Positions 43,192 through 53,559 are shown, counted from the stretch's first letter. The stretch is DNA of 64,000 nucleotides from Anaerolineaceae bacterium (GCA_016841445.1 JAENZD010000003.1:157212-221211); one strand, 5' to 3'. Notes: generated by a model from the letters alone, not told the origin. A program made the numbers and translations.

Positions 43192-44128
43192 TATTATCCT
43201 TCCCGTAATTTGAGGCCGCTTTGATAAGAACATCAACAAATGCTTTTCTGTTTATCCCAGTAATGACTTTCGCATTTGCGCGTTGCCCGAGTACCCCCAG
43301 GCGATCAGCAATGGTCATCCCACGGCAGTAATCACCGGTCGTTTCGACTTGAACAAAAAGGTCTTTAGACGACAGTATTTCGGGATGGATCAGTGCGGTA
43401 ACCGCTACCGCATCATGCACTGGTGCCCCCGCGTACCCAAGTTTTCGATGAAAATTATAGAAGAAGTCAAGCCATTCAGCGACGACAATTGCCACAGGGT
43501 TTTTCAAGGTTCGAATGCGTTCGAAATCCTCAGGGAACACAAGTGCCTTTAAGGTTACATCCAATCCTGACATGATGATGGGAACACCTGAGCGAAAGAC
43601 GATATCAGCGGCTTCCGGGTCAACCAGGATATTGAATTCAGCGGCAGGAGTCCAATTTCCAGTACTGATTCCGCCACCCATCATTGAAATACGAGCAATC
43701 CTCGGTTTGAGGTGCGGGTAAAGGAGCAGAAATGCACCAACATTAGTCAGAGGGCCAGTGGAAATGATCGTGACTGGTTCATCACTTTCCTCGATGATCT
43801 TTGCTATCAGTTCAACGGAACCGATAGAGAGGGGGACTATTGCCGGTTCTGGAAGCTTCGGCCCATCCAGCCCGGTTTGTCCATGTACATTGGGGGCTAC
43901 GATTGGGTCTCCTACCAGTGGTCTAGGACGTCCCATCGCAAAAGGGACTTTGAGATTAATCAATGCCATTATGCGCAATGCGTTATAGGTTGTTTTTTCA
44001 ATTGTCTGGTTTCCACAAACAGATGTGCAGGCCAGGATTTTCAGTTTCGGGCTTGAATTTGCGAGCACCCAGGCAATGGCATCATCATGTCCTGGATCAC
44101 CATCCAATATGACAGGTATTTGCTTCAT
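43184..44128 (-). CDS. Nucleoside hydrolase (inosine/uridine-preferring family), first
   Basis: 314 residues. Calcium site DGDPGHDDAIAW, then NVHGQTGLDGPKL, 'PVTIISTGPLTNVGAFL', MMGGGISTGNWTPAAEFNIL and the C-terminal HDAVAVTALIHPE. Same fold and likely reaction as its downstream partner, but only about 40% alike by eye, so the two may divide purine and pyrimidine substrates. AGGTGG lies before the ATG. It is just beyond the terminator of the nucleoside ABC transporter, pointing the same way. Confidence 0.9.
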   Translation of the reverse strand: MKQIPVILDGDPGHDDAIAWVLANSSPKLKILACTSVCGNQTIEKTTYNALRIMALINLKVPFAMGRPRPLVGDPIVAPNVHGQTGLDGPKLPEPAIVPLSIGSVELIAKIIEESDEPVTIISTGPLTNVGAFLLLYPHLKPRIARISMMGGGISTGNWTPAAEFNILVDPEAADIVFRSGVPIIMSGLDVTLKALVFPEDFERIRTLKNPVAIVVAEWLDFFYNFHRKLGYAGAPVHDAVAVTALIHPEILSSKDLFVQVETTGDYCRGMTIADRLGVLGQRANAKVITGINRKAFVDVLIKAASNYGKDNNG

Positions 44129-44363
44129 GAAAATCCACCTATTAATGATGATCGAAGGTTCAAATACAACTTCATTGCAGATATACAGCGAAGGAATTGA
44201 TAAATGTAATGTTTCATAAAGCCAATGATTAATTATTGAACAAAATCTATACTTATTGTATCAGAGTAATAGTATCAGAACCATCATGGTCATAAGATAT
44301 TATGTGAAAAGTTTAATAATGACTGTAATTCTCAGGAAAACTGATGATTGTTATTAAACCAAA

Positions 44364-44393
44364 AAGGCTGTCCAAAACCGTAAGGACAGCCTT
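44364..44393 (-). terminator. Terminator of the nucleoside ABC transporter operon
   Basis: A perfect 10-bp stem AAGGCTGTCC/GGACAGCCTT with a 10-base loop lies 8 bases past the stop of the last permease gene; the minus-strand tail is TTTGGTTTAAT. Confidence 0.75.
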
Positions 44394-44400
44394 TAAATTA

Positions 44401-45687
44401 TTAGAGAGATTCTTTTTCGTAGGGTATTCCCGCAGCAGCGGGTCCACGGCTTCGTCCCACTACACCCGCCAGAACAACCATCGTCAGGATATAAGGTACC
44501 ATCAACAGAATTTCAGATGGGATGGGGAAGTTAAGCAGTTGAAGGTTATCTGCCAGTGTTTCTGCAAAACCAAAAAGCAGACCTGATCCCAAAGCTCCAA
44601 CAGGGGTCCAGTTTCCAAAGATCATAGCTGCTAACCCAATGAAACCACGTCCGGCTGTCATGGATTGGTTGAAATAACCCGCTGAGCCCAGTGAAAAATA
44701 GGAGCCGGCGAAACCCGCCAACATGCCGCTTAATATAACAGCAACATATCGAATTTTGAAAACATTGATCCCCAAGGTATCTGCAGCTTTTGGATGTTCA
44801 CCAACGGCTCGTAAACGCAAACCCCATTTTGTGCGAAATAAAGCAACGGTTAGAACGATGACAAGAATGTACATAGCATAAACGAATATTTTATGATCAA
44901 ACAAAATCGGCCCTATGAAAGGAATTTTAGACAAAACCGGGATACTGAAAGGTAAGAAGATACCAGATTCATTAAGGTATTGCCATTCACGTTCCTGTAA
45001 AATTTTTGTCACCAGGTAAGATGTGATACCAATTGTAAATATGTTGATGATCGTACCGGAGATGATCTGGTCAACTTTATATTTAATCGATAAAATTGCG
45101 TGAATGACTGCAATCAGTCCACCGGCAATGATCGCTGACAAAGCACCAATCCAAAGCCCAAACAAGCTGCCTAAGATGGCACCAACTAGGGCACCAGTGA
45201 TCATCATACCTTCAATTGCGATGTTGACCACACCAGCGCGTTCGCAGAGGATACCAGAGAGTGCGCCTAAGACGATGGGAACACTTCGTACGATCATGAT
45301 TCTCAACATGCCGCCTACATTGATTGAGCCCCCACTCGCGCCCCAGGTGAGGAAGCTGATCGTTAGCATGATGCCAACCAGGACAAGAACAATATTTGTA
45401 AATTTACCAAACCCTTTGATATATTGGAAAATGCCAGCTAAAACGCATAAGATTGCCAGGATATTGGTAATCAACAAGCTGTTAAATGTAATATCCGGAG
45501 TTGTAACATCTGAACCTCCTGGCGTCATGACAAATAATGTTTCTAAGTCAGGGGAGGTGTTGCGTGAAAGAACGAAGTAAATGAGCATTCCTATTGCAAA
45601 CATGATAATCCCAATTATTCGTTGTCTTGATTTTGCTTTTTCAACCTTTTTAAATATCTTTTTTGTGACCTTAGATGTGTTTTCCAT
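44401..45687 (-). CDS. Nucleoside ABC transporter permease (second)
   Basis: 428 residues with about 10 membrane segments. 'VPIVLGALSGILCERAGVVN', IAIEGMMITGALVGAILGSL, and GLRLRAVGEHPKAADTLGIN belong to the BPD_transp_2 family seen with BMP-type nucleoside/purine importers. It starts in a TAATG overlap with the first permease. Last gene of the four-gene operon. Confidence 0.9.
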   Translation of the reverse strand: MENTSKVTKKIFKKVEKAKSRQRIIGIIMFAIGMLIYFVLSRNTSPDLETLFVMTPGGSDVTTPDITFNSLLITNILAILCVLAGIFQYIKGFGKFTNIVLVLVGIMLTISFLTWGASGGSINVGGMLRIMIVRSVPIVLGALSGILCERAGVVNIAIEGMMITGALVGAILGSLFGLWIGALSAIIAGGLIAVIHAILSIKYKVDQIISGTIINIFTIGITSYLVTKILQEREWQYLNESGIFLPFSIPVLSKIPFIGPILFDHKIFVYAMYILVIVLTVALFRTKWGLRLRAVGEHPKAADTLGINVFKIRYVAVILSGMLAGFAGSYFSLGSAGYFNQSMTAGRGFIGLAAMIFGNWTPVGALGSGLLFGFAETLADNLQLLNFPIPSEILLMVPYILTMVVLAGVVGRSRGPAAAGIPYEKESL

Positions 45688-46928
45688 TAGATTTTTTCTC
45701 CTGACCCGGTCATTTGAGGAGTTAGGTCGCCTTGTTTTGGTTCTTTTAGACGATAGATCGTTCGGATAATCGCGGGAGCAGCGATAAAGAAGAGAATGAA
45801 TGCCTGTAAGATAGAGATGATATCAATTGGAATGCCGGTGTTGATCTGCATTACACGCGAGCCTTGCCGCATAAATCCGAATAACATGGCAGTAATGATA
45901 ACCATTAGAGGATTGTTTTTTGCCAAGAGCGCGATCGCAATGGCATCAAAACCATAGCCGGTTGTAAGTGATTGAACAGCCCTGAAGTTGACACCCAGCA
46001 TCTCTACGGAACCAGCCAAACCTGCTATTGCACCTGAAATGGTTAATGAGAGGATCGTTATCAGGGAAGAATTTACTCCCGCATATTTTGAAGCCTTAGG
46101 ATTTAATCCGACAATACGGATTTCGAATCCCCAGGTGGTCTTATAGAGGACGTACCAGGCTAACACAGCAACAACAATTGCGATCAGTATACCGATATTC
46201 AGCCTCAGTGGATCTTCAAAGAATCGATACAGATGAGCGCTTTCCTCGATAAACCTTGTTTTAAAGGATTCATTGGGGTCCTGAAATGGTCCGACGATCA
46301 AGTACTGTGAGAGATTGAAAGCAATATAGTTCATCATGATGGTGTTAATGACCTCATGTGATCCTGTTTTCGCTTTAAGCCACCCAGGGATAAAACCCCA
46401 TAGCGCTCCTGCAAGAATACCGATCAATAAAGCTAGCGGCACATGGACAATTGGCGGTAACCCTTTGAATGTCCAGCCAGCCCAGCCAGCCATGATTGAA
46501 CCCATAAAGAGTTGTCCTTCACCACCAATATTAAAAACACCAGCCTGAAAGCCCAATGCGATCGCAACACCTGTGAGTAAATAGGGCGTCGTAACAACTA
46601 AACTTTCCAGGAACGGTTTAAATGCTGTCCGCATCGCAGCTTTATCACCACTGAAGAGTGAGGAAACCATTTTTGAGGGATTTCCGAAGGATCCAAGAAA
46701 TAAGGAGGAATAGGTTTTCCATATGAATTTCAGGGACGCGCTAATTCCACCAATAAAGGATTCGTCGAAAGCCTCATAAATATCCTGAGTTGTTGCGGCA
46801 GCGATGATCCCGCCTAACACCAACCCCGTGAAAACAGCCAGGATAATATAGGTTAGGGATGACCGTGAAACTTCTTCAAGGAATATTTTCAGAAAATTAT
46901 TGATTTTAGAAAATTTGTTTTCTTTCAT
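45687..46928 (-). CDS. Nucleoside ABC transporter permease (first)
   Basis: 413 residues from ATG 46928; AAGGA is 8 bases upstream, while the in-frame ATG at 46934 is too close to it. About nine membrane segments. 'LTGVAIALGFQAGVFNIGGE', GQLFMGSIMAGWAG, and EIRIVGLNPKASKYAGVN are typical of this family. It lies 10 bases after the ATPase gene and ends in a one-base overlap with its paralogue. Confidence 0.9.
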   Translation of the reverse strand: MKENKFSKINNFLKIFLEEVSRSSLTYIILAVFTGLVLGGIIAAATTQDIYEAFDESFIGGISASLKFIWKTYSSLFLGSFGNPSKMVSSLFSGDKAAMRTAFKPFLESLVVTTPYLLTGVAIALGFQAGVFNIGGEGQLFMGSIMAGWAGWTFKGLPPIVHVPLALLIGILAGALWGFIPGWLKAKTGSHEVINTIMMNYIAFNLSQYLIVGPFQDPNESFKTRFIEESAHLYRFFEDPLRLNIGILIAIVVAVLAWYVLYKTTWGFEIRIVGLNPKASKYAGVNSSLITILSLTISGAIAGLAGSVEMLGVNFRAVQSLTTGYGFDAIAIALLAKNNPLMVIITAMLFGFMRQGSRVMQINTGIPIDIISILQAFILFFIAAPAIIRTIYRLKEPKQGDLTPQMTGSGEKI

Positions 46929-46938
46929 AAACATATCC

Positions 46939-48501
46939 TTAGGTAACTATTTCCCGAACTTTTCGTGGCTTGCGTTTCTCTCCACTGATCTGTGTAGAAA
47001 TACCGGCCATTAAAAGACCAAGTTCTTCTTTGGTTGCGATTTCGGCATCGACAATTGCCAATATTTTACCTCTGTACATCACGGCTATGCGGTCAGCTAG
47101 CTGCATGACCTCATCCAGTTCAGTGGAAACAAGTAAAATTGCGCATCCCTCATCCCGTTTTTCAATGATCCGACGGTGAATGTATTCAATGGACCCGACG
47201 TCCAAACCGCGTGTGGGCTGGGAGGCAATTAACAATTTAATTGGCCGCGAAAATTCGCGGGCTACAATTACTTTTTGCTGATTTCCACCTGAAAGACCGC
47301 TGACAGACACCGTTGAGTTGGGTGTCCGTATATCAAAATCATCTATCAATTCATTGGCATTATTTGTAATGACATCAGGTTGCATGACAATGCCTTTGGC
47401 AAATGGCTCTTTGTAATAAGTGTTGAGAACTAGGTTGTCCTCTACAGGTATTGGAAGGACCAAACCATCTTTCTGGCGGTCTTCTGGGATATGTGCAACA
47501 CCCAGCTCTGTGATTTTTCGTGGATCAAAATTAGTTGAATTGACACCTAGGATATTGATCGTACCAAGTTCTGCTTTTATGAGTCCGGTTAGGCAGCGTA
47601 CGAGTTCGGTTTGCCCGTTCCCCTGCACACCAGCAATGCCTAGTATCTCACCCGCTCTAACATCAAATGAGATATCGTCTATTTCAATTTTCTTGTTTTT
47701 GTTTACAACGGTTAGGTTCTCCACCTGGAGGACAGTGTCCCCGGGTTTGGAGAGTTCTTTTTCAACTTTCAATTCAACTGGACGCCCAACCATCATCGTA
47801 GCGAGGGTTTCAGGGTTAGCCTCTTCTGGGGTGGATTCGCCCACAACTTTACCGCCACGGATGACCATGATCCTGTCCGTACATTCCATGACTTCCCCTA
47901 ATTTATGGGTGATAAAGATGATCGATTTACCCTGGTCAATCAAGCTGTGCATAATTTTAAACAACTCTTCAACTTCCTGTGGTGTGAGCACCGCTGATGG
48001 CTCATCCATTATCAGGATTTCTGCATCATGAAATAATATCTTTATGATTTCCACACGTTGTTGTAACCCGATGGGTAAGTCTTCAATAATAGCATTGGGA
48101 TCAATGTTTAAATTATACTGATCGGAGATCGCTCGAACATGACTGGCGGCTTTTAGCTTGTCTAAAAACCCCCCGGGTTTAGTGTATTCATTACCCAGCA
48201 TGACATTTTCGGTTACGTCAAATACAGGAATGAGCATGAAATGTTGATGGACCATTCCAATGCCAGCATGGATGGCATCCGTTGGCGATTGGATATTGAT
48301 TGAATTACCCTTAACGAAAATCTCACCCTCGTCCTGGGAATATAAACCATAAAGAATGTTCATCAGCGTGGTTTTTCCAGCACCATTTTCTCCTAAAAGT
48401 GCTAGAATCTCCCCCTTATATAATTTTAAATCAATGTGGTCATTCGCCAGAACACCCGGAAAACGTTTAGTGATTCCGCGAAGTTCAAGGATTGGTTCCA
48501 T
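46939..48501 (-). CDS. Nucleoside ABC transporter ATP-binding protein (two ATPase domains)
   Basis: 520 residues with two ABC domains in one chain. Domain 1: Walker A GENGAGKTTLM, Walker B ILIMDEPSAVL, with a 'LPIGLQQRVEIIKIL' signature. Domain 2 (from about 255): degenerate Walker A GVQGNGQTELVR, signature LSGGNQQKVIVARE, 'LLIASQPTRGLDVGS'. The changed second Walker A is normal in this family. It powers the two permeases downstream; a hairpin separates it from the binding-protein gene. Confidence 0.93.
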   Translation of the reverse strand: MEPILELRGITKRFPGVLANDHIDLKLYKGEILALLGENGAGKTTLMNILYGLYSQDEGEIFVKGNSINIQSPTDAIHAGIGMVHQHFMLIPVFDVTENVMLGNEYTKPGGFLDKLKAASHVRAISDQYNLNIDPNAIIEDLPIGLQQRVEIIKILFHDAEILIMDEPSAVLTPQEVEELFKIMHSLIDQGKSIIFITHKLGEVMECTDRIMVIRGGKVVGESTPEEANPETLATMMVGRPVELKVEKELSKPGDTVLQVENLTVVNKNKKIEIDDISFDVRAGEILGIAGVQGNGQTELVRCLTGLIKAELGTINILGVNSTNFDPRKITELGVAHIPEDRQKDGLVLPIPVEDNLVLNTYYKEPFAKGIVMQPDVITNNANELIDDFDIRTPNSTVSVSGLSGGNQQKVIVAREFSRPIKLLIASQPTRGLDVGSIEYIHRRIIEKRDEGCAILLVSTELDEVMQLADRIAVMYRGKILAIVDAEIATKEELGLLMAGISTQISGEKRKPRKVREIVT

Positions 48502-48563
48502 AAATACCTCACGTCCTTAATTTTTAAAATAGTAATGTGTAAATTATACTAAAGATTATAAAA

Positions 48564-48591
48564 AACAGAGCCAGTTTCAACTGGCTCTGTT
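48564..48591 (-). terminator. Partial terminator between binding-protein and ATPase genes
   Basis: A perfect 12-bp stem AACAGAGCCAGT/ACTGGCTCTGTT with loop TTCA, followed on the minus strand by TTTTATAA. It lies 24 bases past the binding-protein stop and probably lowers transcription of the downstream ATPase and permeases. Confidence 0.8.
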
Positions 48592-48614
48592 ATTAAAATA
48601 TAGGAACTTAATCC

Positions 48615-49724
48615 TTACTCGGATCGGTAGAGGGTGAAGAATTCCTCTGAGCAGCCGGTGAGCTCACCAGCTGCAATTTGTTCAGCAAGTGCATCCACTT
48701 CAGCCTTCAAATCTTCAGGGATATCAATTGATTCATTGAGTTTAAGAGAGGTGCCATCATTTGCTAATGTCAGAATATAATCCTCACCACCAGCAAATGT
48801 GCCTGATTCTTCCAGGTTTTTCATGACTTCATAAACAGCAACATGCATGTTCTTCAGAGCACTACCCAGTATTTGATCTGCGTACTGCGGGTTTGTGACA
48901 GTCCAGTCCTGGTCCATTCCAAAGATGTAACCATAACCGCGTTCCTGCATGGCTGCAGCGGCTGCTGTGCTGACGTTACCGCAAACACCATAGATGATAT
49001 CTGCGCCGTTATCCATCTGGGTCTCAGAAATGGAGCGGCCCTTGTCAATGTCATCCCAGGAAGCGATATTGGCAGCGTTGTCCATATCGGCAGGGTCGTA
49101 ACCTAAAACTTTAACATCAGTCCCATGTACGGCATTGTATTCCATTGCGCCTGTGTAGAAGCCATCCATGAAGGAAAGCACCACGGGCCCTACAAAACCA
49201 GTCCAGGTCCCTAAGACGCCGGTCTCGCTCATCCCCGCAGCTAGATAGCCTGCAAGGAAGGAGCTCTGTTCCATATAGGCATCAATGCCAATGAAATTGG
49301 GCTTATCCAGACCATAGATATCAACACCAACGAATTTGGTGTCCGGGTTGGCTTCGATAGCTGCTACACACGCATCGCCCATCATGAAGCCAACGCAGAT
49401 CACAACATCGGCTTCTGCATCGAGACAAGCTTGAATGTTGGGGCCATAGTCATCAGCGCTTTTAGATTCAATATAGGAAATTTTTGATCCAAAATCTGCT
49501 TCTGCTGTTTCTAAACCTTTCCAAACAGCATCGTTGAAGGATCGATCGCCAATACCGGCACTGTCAGTTACGAGACAGGCGCTGACAGGTTCTTTCATGA
49601 CTTCTTCTTCAGTTGGTTCTTCGACCACAACTTCTTCAGTAGCTTCTTCTTTTGGTGCGCAGGCCGCAAAAAACATGCTGCCAATCACCAGGATAGACAA
49701 GATTAATAAAATTTTCTTAGACAT
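48615..49724 (-). CDS. BMP-family nucleoside-binding lipoprotein
   Basis: 369 residues: signal peptide with lipobox 'FFAACAPKEEAT', a Glu-rich linker, and the BMP fold (SACLVTDSAGIGDRSFNDAVWKGLE, CVGFMMGDACVAAIE, 'VGVDIYGLDKPNFIGIDAYM', 'GADIIYGVCGNVSTAAAAAM'). Members bind nucleosides or purines for ABC import. It is the first gene of the operon, with a TATAAT promoter about 60 bases upstream, and a hairpin after it favours high expression of the binding protein. Confidence 0.92.
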   Translation of the reverse strand: MSKKILLILSILVIGSMFFAACAPKEEATEEVVVEEPTEEEVMKEPVSACLVTDSAGIGDRSFNDAVWKGLETAEADFGSKISYIESKSADDYGPNIQACLDAEADVVICVGFMMGDACVAAIEANPDTKFVGVDIYGLDKPNFIGIDAYMEQSSFLAGYLAAGMSETGVLGTWTGFVGPVVLSFMDGFYTGAMEYNAVHGTDVKVLGYDPADMDNAANIASWDDIDKGRSISETQMDNGADIIYGVCGNVSTAAAAAMQERGYGYIFGMDQDWTVTNPQYADQILGSALKNMHVAVYEVMKNLEESGTFAGGEDYILTLANDGTSLKLNESIDIPEDLKAEVDALAEQIAAGELTGCSEEFFTLYRSE

Positions 49725-49786
49725 CGCTTCTCAACTCCTCTATTAGTGGATTTCAATTGATGATGGATAATCCGATCATCACCCCT

Positions 49787-49814
49787 ATTATAATATGATT
49801 CTGTCAAGGCACAA
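49787..49814 (-). promoter_or_regulatory. Promoter of the nucleoside transporter operon
   Basis: On the minus strand TTGTGC (49809-49814), 16-base spacer, perfect TATAAT (49787-49792). Start would be near 49780. A TTGACA at the same place is only 9 bases from the -10 and is not used. The remaining 329-base gap between divergent genes shows nothing else clear. Confidence 0.6.
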
Positions 49815-50053
49815 GGATAAACTTATAATTTGGCAGTTTTAAGCAGAAATGCCTGTGAGATGTGCAAAGGATTGAAGAGCATAGGGTGATTACCATGAGA
49901 ATAGAGCCATGATAGGCACTTATATTAATTGAGGAGATGTATAGAAAAAGTCTTAATACTTAAAATTTCAAAAGCGCTGTGAATTAAAATTCTGTTACAC
50001 TAATACAAAGCAATTAAGTAATCTGGAGAATCTATTATTGAGCGAGGTTGAAA

Positions 50054-51271
50054 ATGAAATATCAAGTCTTAGGGTTGAGTTCAAATCTTATGAATGGGGA
50101 AGAAAGAGAGAAGATCAGCAGCCAATTTATTAATGATTTAGAGGTGGGTACAGGGATTTCTATGGAATGGGTGCTTGACCCACAAGAATTTTCTGAAGAT
50201 GCTGTCCCACTAATATTTATTCAAACTGGGGGTACAGAGGGTAAATTTCTTGAGCTGTTTGATCAAATGCCAAAGCCAACTCTCCTCTTGACTCACGGGG
50301 CGATGAATTCTCTAGCAGCTTCCTTGGAGATCTTAAGCTACCTACACCAACGTGGTTCGAAAGGAGAAGTGATTCATGGGGAACAGGAATATATCAAGAC
50401 TCGTTTAATTAACCTGCAGAAAATTATAAAAGCCCGTTCCGCTTTATCAAAGGCACACCTTGGTGTTATTGGGAATCCATCTGATTGGTTAATTGCAAGC
50501 CAAGTACATAAGGAGACCGCGAAGAAAAAACTGGGATGTGAAATCATCGACATCCCGATTGGTGAGTTAATCCAGCTCTCTGCAAAGGATTACATAGGTG
50601 AAGATCCCTTAATAGAACAACTGCGACATAAGCCTTTTGCGCCGAAAGAATTACAAAAAGCTTTGAATATCTATGGTGCTCTTAGAACAATAAAGGATCA
50701 ATATGAATTGACGGGTTTAACCGTGCGATGTTTCGATTTGTTGGCTCCGCTGCAAAGCACAGGCTGTATCGGATTGGCATTGCTGAATGCTCTTGGAATT
50801 CCATCGGCTTGCGAAGGAGATGTTGCCGCATTAATCAGCATGATGATCCTGCAATTGTTACTTGGAGAACCAGGATTCATGGTCAACCCAGCAAGAATCA
50901 ACGTCAAGCAAAATTGCATGGTTGTGGCACACTGTACCCTACCGCTCAATATGGGCGGTGATTACCAATTAACCACCCATTATGAATCCGGGATAGGTGT
51001 AGCAGTTGATGGCCATTTGCCTGAAGGAAAAGCTATGATTTTTAAGGTCGATGCATCCCTTGAACGTTATTTTCTTTCCGAAATTGAAATCGTTGCTAAC
51101 TTCTCTGAAAGGAATTTGTGCCGTACTCAGATAGAGATAAAACTAAAAGAGGACGTAGGTTATTTCCTAAATGAGCCCTGTGGAAATCACCATATCGTTA
51201 CATTAGAACACAATCCATCCCTAATTCATGATTTCATGGAGAGCTTAAAATCAGGTGATTTCATGAGTTAG
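50054..51271 (+). CDS. L-fucose/L-arabinose isomerase-like protein
   Basis: 405 residues from ATG 50054; GAGG lies 6 bases upstream (TTG 50048 is in frame). The N-terminal half is Rossmann-like (LIFIQTGGTEGKFLELFD, then AHLGVIGNPSDWLI). The C-terminal half has the fucose-isomerase metal residues: SACEGDVAAL (Glu, Asp) and MVVAHCTLPLNMGG (His). Full-length fucose isomerases have about 590 residues; this is a shorter family relative of unknown substrate. It is divergent from the nucleoside transporter and followed by a convergent sugar transporter, so a pentose or deoxysugar is plausible. Confidence 0.75.
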   Translation: MKYQVLGLSSNLMNGEEREKISSQFINDLEVGTGISMEWVLDPQEFSEDAVPLIFIQTGGTEGKFLELFDQMPKPTLLLTHGAMNSLAASLEILSYLHQRGSKGEVIHGEQEYIKTRLINLQKIIKARSALSKAHLGVIGNPSDWLIASQVHKETAKKKLGCEIIDIPIGELIQLSAKDYIGEDPLIEQLRHKPFAPKELQKALNIYGALRTIKDQYELTGLTVRCFDLLAPLQSTGCIGLALLNALGIPSACEGDVAALISMMILQLLLGEPGFMVNPARINVKQNCMVVAHCTLPLNMGGDYQLTTHYESGIGVAVDGHLPEGKAMIFKVDASLERYFLSEIEIVANFSERNLCRTQIEIKLKEDVGYFLNEPCGNHHIVTLEHNPSLIHDFMESLKSGDFMS

Positions 51272-51385
51272 CCTTTCTCTAATGAGTAAAGGTAAAGGAA
51301 ATCCATGAGTCTCTTAATTTGGTTGTAAAGAAAGACTTTAATTCATCATTATTAGCTTTCAATCAATTTTAGATTACTTATTTGC

Positions 51386-52720
51386 TTAGATTTCCTCCGG
51401 TTCAATAACAGCTTGATCCGCAAATATATGGTCTTCCTGCCTAGCTTCGCCGCCTTTCATGCCTAAGATTGAAATAAGGGCAGCGATCATGAAAATCGGA
51501 CCAATAATAAATATTGAGGAATAATTGTTTCCAGTCAGCTGGACAATCCATCCGTTGATATTTGGCCCCGCAATGGCTGCTAAGGTTGAAAACAGGTAAT
51601 AAAGCCCCGTATAGGTCCCAATTTTGACAGCATCAGTCAGGTCAACCACCATCGGCAGCGAGTTAATGTTGACAAGTGACCAGCTGAGGCCGGCAAACAT
51701 CAGCAGCAATCCTACAACCGGAACCGAACCAAACATTGGTAATGTGAAAAGTGACACCATAAGCATATCTTTTGTGAAGAAGAAAACGCTCAGCATGATC
51801 AATGACATCAGAACCAAACCAATGCTGATGGTTTTCTTTCGTCCAATTTTTCCGCCAATATAACCGGCTGGCAGGGCACCGACAACAAACATCAGAGAAT
51901 TCAGAGTCATCAATTGAACGCTGTCCGCTTCTGACATACCCAAATATCTGTTCGCATACAAGCTAAAGAATGTTTCAATGGCGTTCATTGCAATGAACCA
52001 GAACAGGATTGCAAAGAAAATTCTTAAGGCATCATGCTGTTTTTCTTTGAATAGAGCGCCGAAGTTTTTCCATAAATTCGGTCTTTCAGCGTTGGGATTT
52101 TCCTCATAGACTTTTGGTTCTCTGATAAAAATGAACACCAAAACAACAGCAATGACCACCAGAACCGATCCAAGCCAAAAGGGAAACGCTTCATTTATGG
52201 TGTAAAGTTTTGCGCCAATAAAGAAGGCAATAATTGATCCAATGCCGCCCATAAAGTTGATAACGCCATTTGCCTGGGACCGATAACGTGATGGGGTAAT
52301 ATCCGGCATCAAAGCTACGACCGGTGTTCGCCAGACGGCCATTGCCAGCACAAAGCTTACGGTACAGGCGACAAATAACGGCAGCCTTGCTTCTGGTGGG
52401 ATGTTAATCATTGGAATGGCTACCACAGGGGCAAGGGCGAGGGCAATCCCTGCAATGGGGGCACCAATCAGCATGAAGGGCAGCCTCCGGCCAATTTTGG
52501 TTCTTAACCTGTCGGATACAGAGCCTACCGCTGGCTGAATAAACAAGGCGGCGATGTTGTCAATCGTCATAAAGAAACCGATCATGGCTGGTTGAATGTT
52601 GAATTTGTTGGCAAGGAAAAGTGGGACGAAAGAATTATAGACCGCCCAGATGATCATTACGCCAAAAAATCCAAAACCAAGTAAAAATGTCTTTCCGTAG
52701 TTCATTTTAGGTTTTTGCAT
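51386..52720 (-). CDS. MFS sugar transporter (SLC45/GPH-like)
   Basis: 444 residues, 12 membrane segments. The loop after segment two reads GSVSDRLRTKIGRRLPFMLIG, typical of SLC45/GPH sugar:proton symporters, and 'YRSQANGVINFMGGIGSIIA' follows in segment five. 'GFFGVMIIWAVYNSFVPLFL' opens the first segment. It lies before trmD in the same direction with a 35-base gap. Confidence 0.85.
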   Translation of the reverse strand: MQKPKMNYGKTFLLGFGFFGVMIIWAVYNSFVPLFLANKFNIQPAMIGFFMTIDNIAALFIQPAVGSVSDRLRTKIGRRLPFMLIGAPIAGIALALAPVVAIPMINIPPEARLPLFVACTVSFVLAMAVWRTPVVALMPDITPSRYRSQANGVINFMGGIGSIIAFFIGAKLYTINEAFPFWLGSVLVVIAVVLVFIFIREPKVYEENPNAERPNLWKNFGALFKEKQHDALRIFFAILFWFIAMNAIETFFSLYANRYLGMSEADSVQLMTLNSLMFVVGALPAGYIGGKIGRKKTISIGLVLMSLIMLSVFFFTKDMLMVSLFTLPMFGSVPVVGLLLMFAGLSWSLVNINSLPMVVDLTDAVKIGTYTGLYYLFSTLAAIAGPNINGWIVQLTGNNYSSIFIIGPIFMIAALISILGMKGGEARQEDHIFADQAVIEPEEI

Positions 52721-52755
52721 TGCTTCTCCTTGAGGTTTGTGGGGTTGGGTTGGTA

Positions 52756-53490
52756 TTATCCTGGTTGATATCCCAGTTCTTTGAGAAAAGCCAGGTCTTC
52801 CTGGCTTAGATTTGCTTTAGAGAGAAGGTCCGGTCGGAGTTGGAGGGTGCGCCTAAGAGCTTGGCGGCGCCGCCAGCGAGCAATTTCAGCGTGGTTGCCG
52901 GAAAGGAGAACTTCAGGAATGTTCCATCCTCGGAATTCGGGTGGACGGGTGTAATGGGGGTATTCCAGGAGTCCAGTCGCATGAGAATCATCAATCGCTG
53001 CCTCTGAATCTCCTAAAACACCAGGGAGTAGACGCGTGACTGCATCCACCACGACCAGTGCTGGTAATTCACCCCCAGTTAATACGTAATCGCCAATAGA
53101 AATGGAGTCTGTTACCAAGTGCTGGCGGATCCGCTCGTCCACACTTTCATAGCGCCCGCAAAGCAATCCAATGTGTTTGTATTCCGCCAATTCGAAGGCT
53201 ATCTTTTGTGTCAGCGGTCGGCCTTGAGGTGATAGCAGGACGACCGGGCAAGATGGGGGGGAGCCAAGGATGGATTCGATCGCTGCGTAGATCGGCTCTG
53301 GTTTCATCACCATGCCGCCACCGCCGCCATAAGGTGTATCGTCGGTTGTGTGGTGTTTATCGGTTGCCCAATCACGGATGTTATGGGCGTGCACTTCAAG
53401 AGCACCCTGTTCCCGGGCTTTTTTCAGGATGCTTGTATTGAGATATGTTGTAAAGACTTCAGGGAAAAGCGAGAAAATATCAAAACGCAT
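52756..53490 (-). CDS. trmD: tRNA (guanine-37-N1)-methyltransferase
   Basis: 244 residues. Methylates G37 next to the anticodon, preventing frameshifts. '[20 protein letters not shown]', '[20 protein letters not shown]', [11 protein letters not shown] and '[20 protein letters not shown]' make up the knotted SAM-binding fold; [20 protein letters not shown] follows. Usual ribosomal neighbours (rpsP, rimM, rplS) are absent. Confidence 0.94.
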   Translation of the reverse strand: MRFDIFSLFPEVFTTYLNTSILKKAREQGALEVHAHNIRDWATDKHHTTDDTPYGGGGGMVMKPEPIYAAIESILGSPPSCPVVLLSPQGRPLTQKIAFELAEYKHIGLLCGRYESVDERIRQHLVTDSISIGDYVLTGGELPALVVVDAVTRLLPGVLGDSEAAIDDSHATGLLEYPHYTRPPEFRGWNIPEVLLSGNHAEIARWRRRQALRRTLQLRPDLLSKANLSQEDLAFLKELGYQPG

Positions 53491-53559
53491 GCTACGATTT
53501 TAGCGTGAAGGTTGATTCCTGACAAGCTTCAGTTTTCAATAGTTAATAAATTCAGAGGA

